DNA of 42,469 nucleotides from Chloroflexota bacterium (GCA_028877205.1 JAPPHY010000022.1:1-42469); one strand, 5' to 3'. Shown: positions 7,221-15,632, counted from the stretch's first letter. The notes: generated from the sequence alone by a model not told the origin. Made by a program: numbers and translations.

Positions 7221-8597
7221 TCACTCCCCGCGCGCCCTGGACGAAATCGCCAGTGCGGCGGCATATCCGCTGCGCACCGCGCCCTCCATGGTGCCGGGCC
7301 AGTCGGTGTTCACCCACTCGCCAGCGAGGAAAAGGTTTGAGATGGGCGTCGTGACGGGCAGCCGGAAGGAAGATGCGCCTGGAACCGACCGGAATGTAGC
7401 CCTGGGCTGCTTCACCACCACCAGCCGCTCCACCCGGGCGTCCCGCGCTTGCGGGAACACCCGCGCCATCTCTTCCAGGAACATCTCGCCTATGCGCTGC
7501 CTGGGCAGGTCCGCATACTCCCATGCCCCACTGAGGGAGATGCACACGTACTGCCCGGTCGAATCGTCGTCGCCCTGCATCCGCGTCTTGTTGAACACCC
7601 ACTGGAGAGGGCTGTCCACGAACCCCGCGAACTCGTCGTCCATCACGGGCCGGTCGTACCAGACGTGAACGTTGACGATGGGCGAGTACGACAGGTGATC
7701 GGCGAGCGAGAAGAAGCCGTCCGCGGCTACGGCCGGCGGCAGCACGGCCCCCAGATCGTGCGAGGCCAGAGCCAGGACGTACCAGTCTCCGTGGACGTCA
7801 CCGCGGGACGTGCGGACGCCGCAGACCCTGTCGCCCTCGATGATCAACTCACGTACGCCGGTGCCCAGCATTACCTCGCCGCCGCGTGACGACAGGTAGT
7901 CGATCGCGCCGTCCGAGACCAGCTCGGAGAGGCCCACCCTGGCGTAGCCCATACTGCCGCTCTCCCTGGACTGTAGCACTCCCTCCTTGAACACCTTCAG
8001 ACCCATGTTCGCGCTCACCTGCGACGCGTCGTCGTTCAGCGTGGGGAGCACCACCAGATTCCAGAAACGGTCAATGGCCTCGTCCGACTGTCCGTGTCGC
8101 TTCAGCCAATCGGCGAAGGTCTCGTACTCGAGGCTTGACTCGTCGCGCCGGCGATCGGCGAGGTGGATGCGCAGTCCGCCGTATAGAACGCGCAGCTTGT
8201 CCATCCACGAGAGGTGGGGATAGGCAAGCAGCGAGGGCAGCAGGTGAAACGGGGCGGGCAGCGCGGCGCCCCGTAGTACGCCCCTGCGGCCTGTGCGGTC
8301 GAGGACGGGGACGAACAGAGATTCCTGCAGGTGCGTATTGCGATGCGCTTGCAGGGAGCCCAGGAGGTTGATGTAGAAGGTGCAGCAGCCCAGGAAAACG
8401 TGCTGGCCGTTGTCCATCTGGAGGCCGGTCTCCGGTTCCGGGAAGGAGAACGCCCGGCCGCCCAGGAAGGAGCGCTTCTCCATGAGCACCACCGGGTGGC
8501 CGCGGTCGGCCAGGTAGCAGGCGGAGGCGATGCCCGCCAGCCCACCCCCTATAACAACTACCTTTCCCTGACCCTCGACACTATCGCGTTCAACCAT
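7221..8597 (-). CDS. hpnE: Hydroxysqualene dehydroxylase HpnE (FAD-dependent)
   Basis: This 458-residue flavoprotein of the amine oxidase/phytoene desaturase fold is predicted to reduce hydroxysqualene to squalene, the last step of the HpnCDE route. Near the N-terminus is the dinucleotide-binding motif VVVIGGGLAGIASA followed by LMEKRSFLGGRAFS; near the C-terminus is the FAD-binding stretch LAGEWVNTDWPGTMEGAVRS. DNGQHVFLGCC matches the HpnE-type substrate region. The start is ATG at 8597, inside the last 40 bases of hpnD; the frame stays open further upstream without a family-like sequence. The position directly after HpnC- and HpnD-like genes supports HpnE over other desaturases. Confidence 0.88.
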   Translation of the reverse strand: MVERDSVEGQGKVVVIGGGLAGIASACYLADRGHPVVLMEKRSFLGGRAFSFPEPETGLQMDNGQHVFLGCCTFYINLLGSLQAHRNTHLQESLFVPVLDRTGRRGVLRGAALPAPFHLLPSLLAYPHLSWMDKLRVLYGGLRIHLADRRRDESSLEYETFADWLKRHGQSDEAIDRFWNLVVLPTLNDDASQVSANMGLKVFKEGVLQSRESGSMGYARVGLSELVSDGAIDYLSSRGGEVMLGTGVRELIIEGDRVCGVRTSRGDVHGDWYVLALASHDLGAVLPPAVAADGFFSLADHLSYSPIVNVHVWYDRPVMDDEFAGFVDSPLQWVFNKTRMQGDDDSTGQYVCISLSGAWEYADLPRQRIGEMFLEEMARVFPQARDARVERLVVVKQPRATFRSVPGASSFRLPVTTPISNLFLAGEWVNTDWPGTMEGAVRSGYAAALAISSRARGE

Positions 8598-9430
8598 AGC
8601 TTTGCCATCAGCCCCAGCTTCTCGTGAGTGCCAAGGCCAATCCTCTTGCCGAATACGTTGTAGTCCGCCGCCTCTATGCGGTCCAGCAGGCGGCTGTACA
8701 GGCCGTGCAGCACCGCCGGGCATGCCCTGGAGCGCGGCGACAGCAGCGGCAGGAGCCGCTTGCCGCGCTGGAAGTAGTCGCGGGCGCGCTCAACCTGGAA
8801 TCGCATCATATCGCGAAAGCCGTCACTAGTCCTTCGCTGCAGGATTTCATCCTCGGAGCAGCCGAAGCGCTCCAGATCCTCGCTCGGGAGGTACAGCCTA
8901 TCCCGTTCCAGGTCTTCCTCCACGTCCCGCAGGATGTTGGTGAGCTGCATGGCGATGCCCAGGTCTACGGCGTGCTGCCTGGCATTGGGGTCGGTGTAGC
9001 CGAATATCTCGATGCAGACGAGGCCCACGGCGGAAGCTACCCGGTAGCAGTACTCACTCAGCTCCTCGAAGGTGGAGTATCGGGACTTGGTGATGTCCAT
9101 CTCCACGCCGTTGATCACCTCATCCAGATGATCACGCGGAATGCCGAAGCTGTTGATGGTGTCGTGCAGGGCGAGGTAGACCTGGCCCTCCGGCTTGCCC
9201 GCGCACGTCATTTCGAGAGCCTCGCGTTGCTCCTCGACGAGCCTCAGCTTGACGTCAGGGTCGTCCGAATCGTCCGTGGCATCGTCGCAGAGGCGGCAGA
9301 AGGCGTAGGTGGCGTAGATTGCCCTGCGCTTGGCAGCGGGCAGGGTGATGAAGGCGTAGTAGAAGTTCTTTGCCCTCTCTTTGGTCAGCCTTCGGCAGTA
9401 TTCGTAGGCCAGGTCAAGGTCGGTGGTCAC
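8558..9430 (-). CDS. hpnD: Presqualene diphosphate synthase HpnD
   Basis: This 290-residue enzyme of the squalene/phytoene synthase family is predicted to condense two farnesyl diphosphates to presqualene diphosphate. The first Mg-binding motif is DDATD (residues 49-53), in the context YAFCRLCDD. The second is DVEED (169-173), within NILRDVEEDLERDRLYLP. Flanking Tyr and Arg residues of the family are present. The start is GTG at 9430 with GGAG six bases upstream. The 3' end overlaps hpnE by 40 bases. HpnD rather than phytoene synthase is preferred because HpnC and HpnE partners flank it. Phytoene synthase is the main alternative. Confidence 0.85.
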   Translation of the reverse strand: MTTDLDLAYEYCRRLTKERAKNFYYAFITLPAAKRRAIYATYAFCRLCDDATDDSDDPDVKLRLVEEQREALEMTCAGKPEGQVYLALHDTINSFGIPRDHLDEVINGVEMDITKSRYSTFEELSEYCYRVASAVGLVCIEIFGYTDPNARQHAVDLGIAMQLTNILRDVEEDLERDRLYLPSEDLERFGCSEDEILQRRTSDGFRDMMRFQVERARDYFQRGKRLLPLLSPRSRACPAVLHGLYSRLLDRIEAADYNVFGKRIGLGTHEKLGLMAKLWLNAIVSRVRER

Positions 9431-9465
9431 CGGTGTCTCCGTATCCCCATTCTCCGCTATGGCGC

Positions 9466-10353
9466 TCAGATCCTCCCGCGCAGCTTCATACGAATCGCCG
9501 TGCCGGCTGCAAGCCGCGTCCGGGCGAGCTTGGACAGCGTGGGTCGGCGGCTGAGCACGTCGTAGTCCTGGCGCTCGATGGCGTTCAGGATGTGCAGGCC
9601 GCCCTCTGTGAAGAGCGCGATGTCCAGCCGCACGATGCCCTCAACAGCGTCGACGAGGGCGGCGCCCTCCCGGAAGAGGCCGCGGGCGCGCTCCACCTCG
9701 AACCGCATCAGCTCGCGAAAGGCACTGTCAGCCACGCCTTCGTGAAGCTGCTTCTCCGTGCAGCCGAACTGCACCATGTCCTCCTGAGGAATGTATATAC
9801 GACCCATCTCCAGGTCGCGCCGGACGTCCTGCCAGAAGTTGGCGAGCTGCAGTGCGGTGCAGGTGGCGTCGGACAGGCGCTGCCTCTCCGCGTCCCAATA
9901 GCCGAACAGGTACAGGAACAGGCGCCCAACGGGGTTGGCGGAGTGGTCGCAGTAGAAGAGCAGGTCGTCGTAGGTGGGATGGCGCTGTGTCCTCTGGTCG
10001 ATGCGGTTGGCCTCGACGAGCTTGAGGAATGGCTCCATCGGTATGCTGAAGCGCTGGATCGTATCGGCGAGGGCGACGGCGATGGGATGCGTCGGCATCC
10101 CGTCGTAGCAGGCTCGCAGCTCTTCCTCCCACCTGTCGAGCAGGGCGAGCCGGTCTCCCTGCGCCTCGTCCCCGAGGTCATCCACGAAGCGGCAGAAGGC
10201 GTAGACGGCGTAGACGTGGGGGCGCTTGTCGCGGGGCAGGAACCACGAGGCGACGGTGAAGTTCTCGTAGTGGGAGCGGGCGAGGGTGCGGCAGTAGTCG
10301 TATGCCTCCTCCGCGCTCCACCGGGTGCGGGAGCTCGCTGTAAGCCCGTCCAT
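9466..10353 (-). CDS. hpnC: Squalene synthase-family protein HpnC
   Basis: This 295-residue protein is the second squalene/phytoene synthase homologue of the cluster and is assigned as HpnC, which converts presqualene diphosphate to hydroxysqualene. The first aspartate motif is DDLGDE (residues 58-63, after YAFCRFV) and the second contains Asp176 and Asp180 (NFWQDVRRDLEMGRIYIP). The sequence EEAYDYCRTLARSHYENFTVASWFLP is typical of HpnC N-termini. The ATG at 10353 is chosen because GGAGG lies five bases before it; an in-frame ATG at 10416 has no ribosome site. A 35-base gap separates it from hpnD and 106 bases separate it from the polyprenyl synthetase gene. Confidence 0.87.
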   Translation of the reverse strand: MDGLTASSRTRWSAEEAYDYCRTLARSHYENFTVASWFLPRDKRPHVYAVYAFCRFVDDLGDEAQGDRLALLDRWEEELRACYDGMPTHPIAVALADTIQRFSIPMEPFLKLVEANRIDQRTQRHPTYDDLLFYCDHSANPVGRLFLYLFGYWDAERQRLSDATCTALQLANFWQDVRRDLEMGRIYIPQEDMVQFGCTEKQLHEGVADSAFRELMRFEVERARGLFREGAALVDAVEGIVRLDIALFTEGGLHILNAIERQDYDVLSRRPTLSKLARTRLAAGTAIRMKLRGRI

Positions 10354-10459
10354 GCTGGCCTCCGGTGCCTGGGCTGTGCGCCTGCCGTGCGAATGCCGGC
10401 GGCGTGCGTGGCTCATATCTCAGGCTACCACAAGCCGCAGGCGCCTTCAAGGGCGGCGC

Positions 10460-11509
10460 CTATCGGTCGCGGGTGAGCAGGAAGTGCACCAGCTCTCGCA
10501 GCTCCTCGCGGCAGCCCTCCGACGTCCTCACACCGCTCAGCGCATCCTCCACGAGTGCTGCCTGTCGCTCGGCCAGGCTCTGCATGTACGCGGGCGCGCC
10601 CAGGCTCTCCAGCAGCTCTATCAGCGACGCCACGTCGGAGTCGTCCACGTGCTCCTTGGCGTAGACGGACTGGATGTGCTCCCGCTCCACGCCTCCGCCG
10701 TGCTCCAGCCCGTAGACCACGGGCAGCGAGTTCTTCTTGCTGCGCAGGTCGTTGCCTGCGGGCTTGCCGGTCTCGTCCTCGCGGCCCCAGATGCCAAGGT
10801 AGTCGTCGCGGATCTGGAACACCAGCCCGATGTGGCTGCCGCACCGGGCCATCGCCGCGACGGTGTCAGCGTCGCCTCCTCCGGCCAGCGCGCCCATGTA
10901 CATGGAGCAACGGATGAGCGCGCCCGTCTTCAGCCCTATCATCCGCAGGTAGGAGGCGGTGTCCACGTCCGTCCGCCCTTCGAAGTCGATGTCCAGGTAC
11001 TGGCCCTCGATCATCTCCAGGTAGGCCTCGCTGAGTGCGCGGCTGCATGCCGCCGCCACGGAGCTTTCGTTGTGCGCCTCCATGAGCCGTCGCAGGCCCG
11101 AGTCGGCGAGCATACGCATAGCGTTGCCGGCCTGCACGGCCTGTGGCTTGCCGTAGACTGCCCACACCGTCGGGCGGTGGTGACGCTGCAGGTCGCCGTC
11201 CTGGATGTCGTCGTGGATGAGCGAGAAGTTGTGGACAAGCTCGATTGCGGCTGCTGCGGGGAGCGCCTGCTCCGGCGCGCCGCCCACGGCCTCGCAGGCG
11301 AACATGCACAGCGCCGGTCGGAGCCGCTTGCCCTGGCTGAGCGACGATGGCCGTCCCGCCTCGTCGACGCGGCCCATGTGGTAGCGCAGCATCACGCCGA
11401 GGTCGGGGTCTTCCGGGCAGAGCAACTCGTCGATGGCGGTCTCTACGCCGTCGAGGTAACTGCGGAGTATGGCCGGTGTGTCGTCGGGGTGGCTGCGGTC
11501 GGTCGTCAC
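10460..11509 (-). CDS. Polyprenyl (geranylgeranyl/farnesyl) diphosphate synthase
   Basis: This is a 349-residue trans-isoprenyl diphosphate synthase. The chain-start motif is GKRLRP (60-65), the first Asp-rich motif is DDIQD (100-104, without the two-residue insert of type II FPP synthases) and the second is DDYLG (235-239), where Gly replaces the final Asp, a variant found in a subset of bacterial enzymes. An aromatic residue (Phe95) precedes the first motif, which favours short products. It probably supplies C15 (or C20) diphosphate to the HpnCD enzymes encoded downstream. The start is GTG at 11509: GAAGG lies seven bases upstream, and the strong promoter at 11605-11634 lies between it and the upstream in-frame ATG at 11650, ruling that ATG out. 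Confidence 0.88.
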   Translation of the reverse strand: MTTDRSHPDDTPAILRSYLDGVETAIDELLCPEDPDLGVMLRYHMGRVDEAGRPSSLSQGKRLRPALCMFACEAVGGAPEQALPAAAAIELVHNFSLIHDDIQDGDLQRHHRPTVWAVYGKPQAVQAGNAMRMLADSGLRRLMEAHNESSVAAACSRALSEAYLEMIEGQYLDIDFEGRTDVDTASYLRMIGLKTGALIRCSMYMGALAGGGDADTVAAMARCGSHIGLVFQIRDDYLGIWGREDETGKPAGNDLRSKKNSLPVVYGLEHGGGVEREHIQSVYAKEHVDDSDVASLIELLESLGAPAYMQSLAERQAALVEDALSGVRTSEGCREELRELVHFLLTRDR

Positions 11510-11906
11510 GGGGTCGCCTTCGGTAGTCCAGGGCCGCGAGCTGCGCTCGTGGCGAGGGTCGTATTGGAGCGTCGTCAGGCCGGAGCCTGGCCCAGTCTGC
11601 GGCAATGCTAGCAGAGGCGGATTTGGGGTGTCAATGACGGGCTGCTGCAACCCACCCGCTCATGTCCTTCGACACGCTCAGGATGAGCGGGTGAAGATGG
11701 CCCGCTCGTGGTGAGCCGAGAGTTTACCCTGAGCGCAGTCGAAGGGAACCATACGGGCGGCCATATGAAGGACAGCGGCCGTCCGCTCATGTCCTTCGAC
11801 GAGCTCAGGATGAACGGACTAGGATGGCCCGCTGAGTGATGGACTCCTGCTCCCTGCTTTCGCAGGGACAAGCTCCGCAGGAGTGACGGCTTTGGTAGGC
11901 GCCCGG
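11510..11906. repeat. Gap with palindromic repeats between the isoprenoid operon and sbcD-like gene
   Basis: The right two thirds of this 397-base gap carry interspersed repeats. There is a 41-base palindrome with arms CACCCGCTCAT/ATGAGCGGGTG (11653-11693), a related one with GTCCGCTCAT and ATGAACGGAC (11781-11819), and a nested structure with outer arms ACTCCTGC/GCAGGAGT (11843-11884) around TCCCTGC/GCAGGGA (11851-11868). TTCGACACGCTCA and TTCGACGAGCTCA form the loops of the first two. The left third is the leader and promoter of the polyprenyl synthetase gene. No gene is seen. Confidence 0.8.
11605..11634 (-). promoter_or_regulatory. Promoter of the squalene/isoprenoid operon
   Basis: On the minus strand, TTGACA (11634-11629), an 18-base spacer and TAGCAT (11610-11605) form a good sigma70-type promoter. 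Transcription should start near 11598, giving a leader of about 90 bases before the GTG at 11509. Confidence 0.6.
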
Positions 11907-13148
11907 TCAGTGCTGGGCCCGCTCCGACTCCTCGCTGATGAGCTGCTCCGCCATCTCCATCAGCGTGCGCGCCCGCTCCTCCGGCACATTCGTCGTCTCC
12001 AGGTACAGGCGCAGCGCCTCCTGCGGCGACATGCCCTCGACCGTCGTTGTGCCCAGCCGCGTGCGCCGCTCGCGCTGCACGTCCCGCACGATGGGCGTCA
12101 CGAAGTGCGCCGACGACAGCGCGCCGCGCACCTCACTCTCCCGCAGCTGCGCCTCCACCTCCTGCGGCATGGTGACGCGCACGCGCACGATGGCGTCCGC
12201 AACGTCGCTGCGCTCGATGGCGCGGAGCGCGACCTGCGTGGGGTCTTCGTCCGCGCGCACCCTGACCTCGATGGTGAGGAAGCGCCGGGCGTCGACGGGA
12301 CGGAAGCTGAAGTCGACGAGGCGGCGTCCGGGGGGCGCGGACGGGTCGAGCTCGATGACGCAGAACCCCTTCTCGTCATTCTCCTCGCCGAAATCGACGC
12401 GCTGGAGGCTGCCGGCGTACACGACGTGCGGGTCCTGCGCAAGCACCTGGTGCCGGTGGACGTGGCCCAGCGCGACGTAGTCCAGGGGGGCGCGTGCGAC
12501 CGCGCTCTGCATGAGGACGGGGTCTCTGCCCAGGAGCATGGACTGCTCCGAGCCGGCGCGCGCGGTGTTGAGCGTGGCGTGGGCGGTGAACACGGCGGGC
12601 ATCGACGGGTCGAGGGCGCTGATGTGATGGGAGACGAGGTTGGTGACTCGCTCCTGGATCTGGCCGTTGATGTCGTCGATGCTGAGGCCGCGGGTCTCCT
12701 CGCGGGCGAGGTATGCGCTTCGCCGAATCCAGGGCAGGGCGATGATCTGCAGCGGGCCGGAGCGGGTGTGCACCACGTGGGTCTCCAGGCGGTCTGCGGT
12801 GATGACGTTGGGCACGGCGAGCGTAGGGAAGATGTCGAGCGCGGTGGCGCGGGTGGCGACGTTGGGCACGTCGTGGTTGCCGACGAGCAGGAACACGGGG
12901 ATGCCGGCGTGCGAGAGCCGGGCGATGCGGCGTGCGAACTCGCGCTGGTGGGTCTGCGAAGGGTCGCGGCTCTTGTAGGCGTCGCCTGAGAACAGGGCGA
13001 GGTCAACGCTGGTGTCGATGGCGAAGTCGACGAGCTGGTCGAAGGTGTGGAGGAAGTCGCCGAGGCGAGTGGAGAGGCCGGTAGCCGGATCGGTGTGGCC
13101 GTAGGTCTCGACGCCTATGTGCACGTCCGAGAAGTGGAGGATACGCAT
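11907..13148 (-). CDS. SbcD/Mre11-like metallophosphoesterase, DNA repair exonuclease
   Basis: This is a 413-residue calcineurin-like phosphoesterase of the SbcD/Mre11 type. The metal-binding motifs appear in order: FSDVHIG (Asp8, His10), FSGDAY, LVGNHDVPN, HATLN and GHVHRHQ. A C-terminal capping region of about 150 residues with a helical end (ARTLMEMAEQLISEE) matches SbcD architecture. These enzymes act as dsDNA exonuclease/ssDNA endonuclease, normally with the SbcC ATPase. No sbcC is adjacent here, so it is an orphan in this window. A TATACT hexamer lies nine bases before the ATG at 13148 and no Shine-Dalgarno is obvious. Confidence 0.85.
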   Translation of the reverse strand: MRILHFSDVHIGVETYGHTDPATGLSTRLGDFLHTFDQLVDFAIDTSVDLALFSGDAYKSRDPSQTHQREFARRIARLSHAGIPVFLLVGNHDVPNVATRATALDIFPTLAVPNVITADRLETHVVHTRSGPLQIIALPWIRRSAYLAREETRGLSIDDINGQIQERVTNLVSHHISALDPSMPAVFTAHATLNTARAGSEQSMLLGRDPVLMQSAVARAPLDYVALGHVHRHQVLAQDPHVVYAGSLQRVDFGEENDEKGFCVIELDPSAPPGRRLVDFSFRPVDARRFLTIEVRVRADEDPTQVALRAIERSDVADAIVRVRVTMPQEVEAQLRESEVRGALSSAHFVTPIVRDVQRERRTRLGTTTVEGMSPQEALRLYLETTNVPEERARTLMEMAEQLISEESERAQH

Positions 13149-13157
13149 GGCCCCCCG

Positions 13158-13163
13158 AGTATA
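13158..13163 (-). promoter_or_regulatory. -10 box close to the sbcD-like start codon
   Basis: TATACT on the minus strand ends nine bases before the ATG at 13148. Transcription would start within about two bases of the ATG, consistent with a leaderless mRNA. No clear -35 hexamer is seen. Confidence 0.4.
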
Positions 13164-13196
13164 GCAGAGGGAGGTTATGGGCAGGAAGCGGGGCGG

Positions 13197-13478
13197 CTAC
13201 CAGTCGAAGTAGAGCTCGATCCCGTCGCCGTCCCACGGCAGCGACTCCACCCACGCCCAGACCTCTGATGTTTCTTCGTCCGTGAAGTCATGTTCCTCGG
13301 CGTACTCGTATAGCAGATGGCCGACGAGGGGCTTGGTGAAGTGGCCTACGCTATTGCCCGCGCCGCTCATGTTGCCTGCAACGGAGGCTTCTAAAGCCAA
13401 CTCCTTCGCGAATTCGTGCGCGACGCCGCTCGGAGTCTCCAGAAACTGAATGCCCAGGATGCCGATGTGTAGGGCCAC
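13197..13478 (-). CDS. Hypothetical protein, 93 residues
   Basis: This small acidic protein is not recognised. It is soluble, rich in Glu, Asp and Trp, and ends in WVESLPWDGDGIELYFDW. The centre (ASVAGNMSGAGNSVGHFTKPLVGHLLYEYAEEHDFTDEE) looks helical. It is probably real because GGGAGGT lies six bases before the ATG at 13478 and base composition matches the GC-rich neighbours rather than the AT-richer island that begins just to its right. It lies 48 bases upstream of the sbcD-like gene on the same strand, but that gene seems to have its own promoter. Confidence 0.6.
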   Translation of the reverse strand: MALHIGILGIQFLETPSGVAHEFAKELALEASVAGNMSGAGNSVGHFTKPLVGHLLYEYAEEHDFTDEETSEVWAWVESLPWDGDGIELYFDW

Positions 13479-13592
13479 GGTTGACCTCCCCGCAGTGGTG
13501 GACCGGGACCTTAGCGGACCGCGGGGTGGGATGTCAAGGGGCGTAAAGCAGGTAAAGAGGAGTGGTCAAGTCTTCGGCGGTTTGTCCGACCG

Positions 13593-15422
13593 TCATGGAA
13601 GGCGAGTAAAAGGGTCTTCTCTTCTGGGGTTGCGACGATTGCGTTGGAGAACGTGATTGAGGCGGTTCTCAACCAAGTTGGAGTTTCTGGAATCTTCTCG
13701 ACTTCGATAGAAATTTCGTTGGTTAAATGTACTCTTTTGGGCTTCGGCGTCAGTTTTGGCACTTTCAACAGCCTCAAAGAGTGCATCCGACGCGACGTCA
13801 AACAAGTCGTCGAACCAGTCGTCGATTGACTGTCGCAGCGATAAGGAATCCTCTCTCGTCAAATATCTAGATTCTGTCGGGGTGTAGTGATGAGAGCGCA
13901 CCAAGACTCCGAATAGCCAGACGATGAACATTTCGCCGTAATTGAAAGGATCTCTGTTGGAACTATCCATTGCCTTTAGGCTTCTAACTACTCGCTTACG
14001 GATTAGGCTAGGCAACAATAGCTGTTCCGCTGAAACGTCGGAAGGAAATACGTCTTCGTAGTGGCGCTGAGAGTCTTGCTCGCTCTCCTTGTTCACAAAG
14101 ATCGTTCTTGTGTCTTCTATCGCCTCTCCCGGTTTCCCGATGAAGGCCAATCCAGATTGAGCAACCTCTTTCATGCTCAAGTATCTGTACTTGTTGGATT
14201 CGTCAAGGTATCTGCGCCTGTCCGGGGTGTCGTGTTGCCACTCCCCGGACTTTATTTCATAGAACCAATATAATCGCCCGAATTCTTCCTTGAGGCGCCG
14301 TTGTTGGTCATCATTTGACTTAAACTGCTGCGCTTGTAAACCCGTCTGGGTATTGGTCGCCGCGGCGATCTGTTGCCCTACCTCGTCCTCCTCAGTCTGC
14401 GTTACCTTTAGACTGACCAACACGTTTTCGTCAATCTTGTCCGAATTGCGAGAAAGAAAGACTGTAGTCTGACATCCGTTGACAACTTGGAAGTCTTGGA
14501 ATCCGAATACTGGGCTATCCGGGTCTTCCTCATTTACCACATCATACCGCTTGCAGAGAACCGAGAGGCCGTTATTCAGGAGGTGGAACCGCGACCTGCG
14601 GGCTCTATCCCCCATAGTCTCGGCCATTCGCCGATACGGCTGTGTTTGGCTTCCAAGCCAAAGCCTTGGATTCTGATCGAATAGTGCATATTCGTATTGC
14701 CGGAATGCCTCAACCAAGTCTCTCGCGGGGATTAATGCATTCAGGGTGTTAACCCCACCTCCGTCAAATTCGTAGTGCTTAAGCAATCTTAGTTCCACAT
14801 ATGGAGGATCGCCAGTTCTACTTTCGGCCTTGTGCCTGCTGTACAAGTCGGCAAGCGCAGAACGGTCGAAGATCTGCAGATCGATGGTAGTAGCGAGAGT
14901 TCTCCCTTGTATTGGAAGGTGAATTCGTTTTTGGTTCTTGAAATTCTCAGCTACTGCCCAGGCACGTGCGTCTAGACGTCCGGATGTTGCGAAAACCAAA
15001 CGCAATCCATATGAGTCGTCGGCTATTCTCGAGATTAGCCTTCCATGAAGGTACTTTACTTCGCTGTTGTTGCACTGATTGACCAAGTCCGCGTTCAAGA
15101 TTCTCTGCGGCGAGGATAGAAAAATATCAATTGCCTTTCTGCCGATACGTGACTGGTGCTTGGCTTGAAAGAGGGAAATCTGCCGATCATCGTCACTCTC
15201 ATAGAAGCCGTCAATCTCCAGATCATCCGAGCCGTCGATGCGCGTGTGTTTGAATGCCAAATCTATTGGTGATATGGCCTCCGAGAGTGCTTCTCCGCGA
15301 AAGATCTCAGCAAATGCCCAATCTCTGAAAGCGGCCCAGTCAACAAGGTCCTCACGGTCTGCGAGCTCCGTTATCTGGGCCGTGATTTCTCTCCAGCTAT
15401 CTTCCAGTATCCTATTGACCAT
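13593..15422 (-). CDS. AIPR-family (abortive infection phage resistance) protein with nuclease-like N-terminus
   Basis: This is a 609-residue protein. The central and C-terminal parts match the AIPR family: FDQNPRLWLG (248-257), FHLLNNGLSVLC (279-290) and DFQVVNGCQTTVFLS (310-324), followed by QQIAAATNTQTGLQAQQF. The N-terminal 100 residues contain DLEIDGFY with Asp71 and then ISLFQAKHQ with Gln86 and Lys88, a D-(Q)xK pattern of restriction-endonuclease-like folds. AIPR proteins are associated with phage resistance and restriction-modification loci; a DNA- or RNA-cleaving defence role is an inference. Base composition is clearly lower in GC than the flanks, with many AGA, AAA and ATA codons, which suggests horizontal gain. 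No methyltransferase is adjacent. Confidence 0.82.
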   Translation of the reverse strand: MVNRILEDSWREITAQITELADREDLVDWAAFRDWAFAEIFRGEALSEAISPIDLAFKHTRIDGSDDLEIDGFYESDDDRQISLFQAKHQSRIGRKAIDIFLSSPQRILNADLVNQCNNSEVKYLHGRLISRIADDSYGLRLVFATSGRLDARAWAVAENFKNQKRIHLPIQGRTLATTIDLQIFDRSALADLYSRHKAESRTGDPPYVELRLLKHYEFDGGGVNTLNALIPARDLVEAFRQYEYALFDQNPRLWLGSQTQPYRRMAETMGDRARRSRFHLLNNGLSVLCKRYDVVNEEDPDSPVFGFQDFQVVNGCQTTVFLSRNSDKIDENVLVSLKVTQTEEDEVGQQIAAATNTQTGLQAQQFKSNDDQQRRLKEEFGRLYWFYEIKSGEWQHDTPDRRRYLDESNKYRYLSMKEVAQSGLAFIGKPGEAIEDTRTIFVNKESEQDSQRHYEDVFPSDVSAEQLLLPSLIRKRVVRSLKAMDSSNRDPFNYGEMFIVWLFGVLVRSHHYTPTESRYLTREDSLSLRQSIDDWFDDLFDVASDALFEAVESAKTDAEAQKSTFNQRNFYRSREDSRNSNLVENRLNHVLQRNRRNPRREDPFTRLP

Positions 15423-15520
15423 GGCCTCTTTCGCTTCGTGACGGTGAAGCTACCTATTAGCTACCTGGGGATAGTACATCCACTGCCTAGCTGCACCATC
15501 ATAGCATTCTCAGGATCAAT

Positions 15521-15538
15521 TGTCGTCCGGTGACGACA
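15521..15538. promoter_or_regulatory. Inverted repeat in the divergent intergenic region, candidate operator
   Basis: TGTCGTC and GACGACA face each other across a four-base CGGT centre. The site lies about 100 bases from both the AIPR gene start and the divergent two-TM gene start. It could be a binding site for a regulator or a small hairpin. Confidence 0.45.
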
Positions 15539-15599
15539 CTTGTCCGTGCTGGACCGGACTCGGGCGGATTTTAGAGGGCCTAGTGGCCTAAATGAATGG

Positions 15600-15615
15600 C
15601 AAGGCAATTGCCTTG
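15600..15615. promoter_or_regulatory. Perfect 16-bp palindrome upstream of the two-TM gene
   Basis: CAAGGCAATTGCCTTG is perfectly self-complementary with no loop, which fits a dimeric protein binding site better than an RNA hairpin. It ends 17 bases before the ATG at 15633. Confidence 0.45.
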
Positions 15616-15632
15616 TTGAAGGGGGTGAGTGA

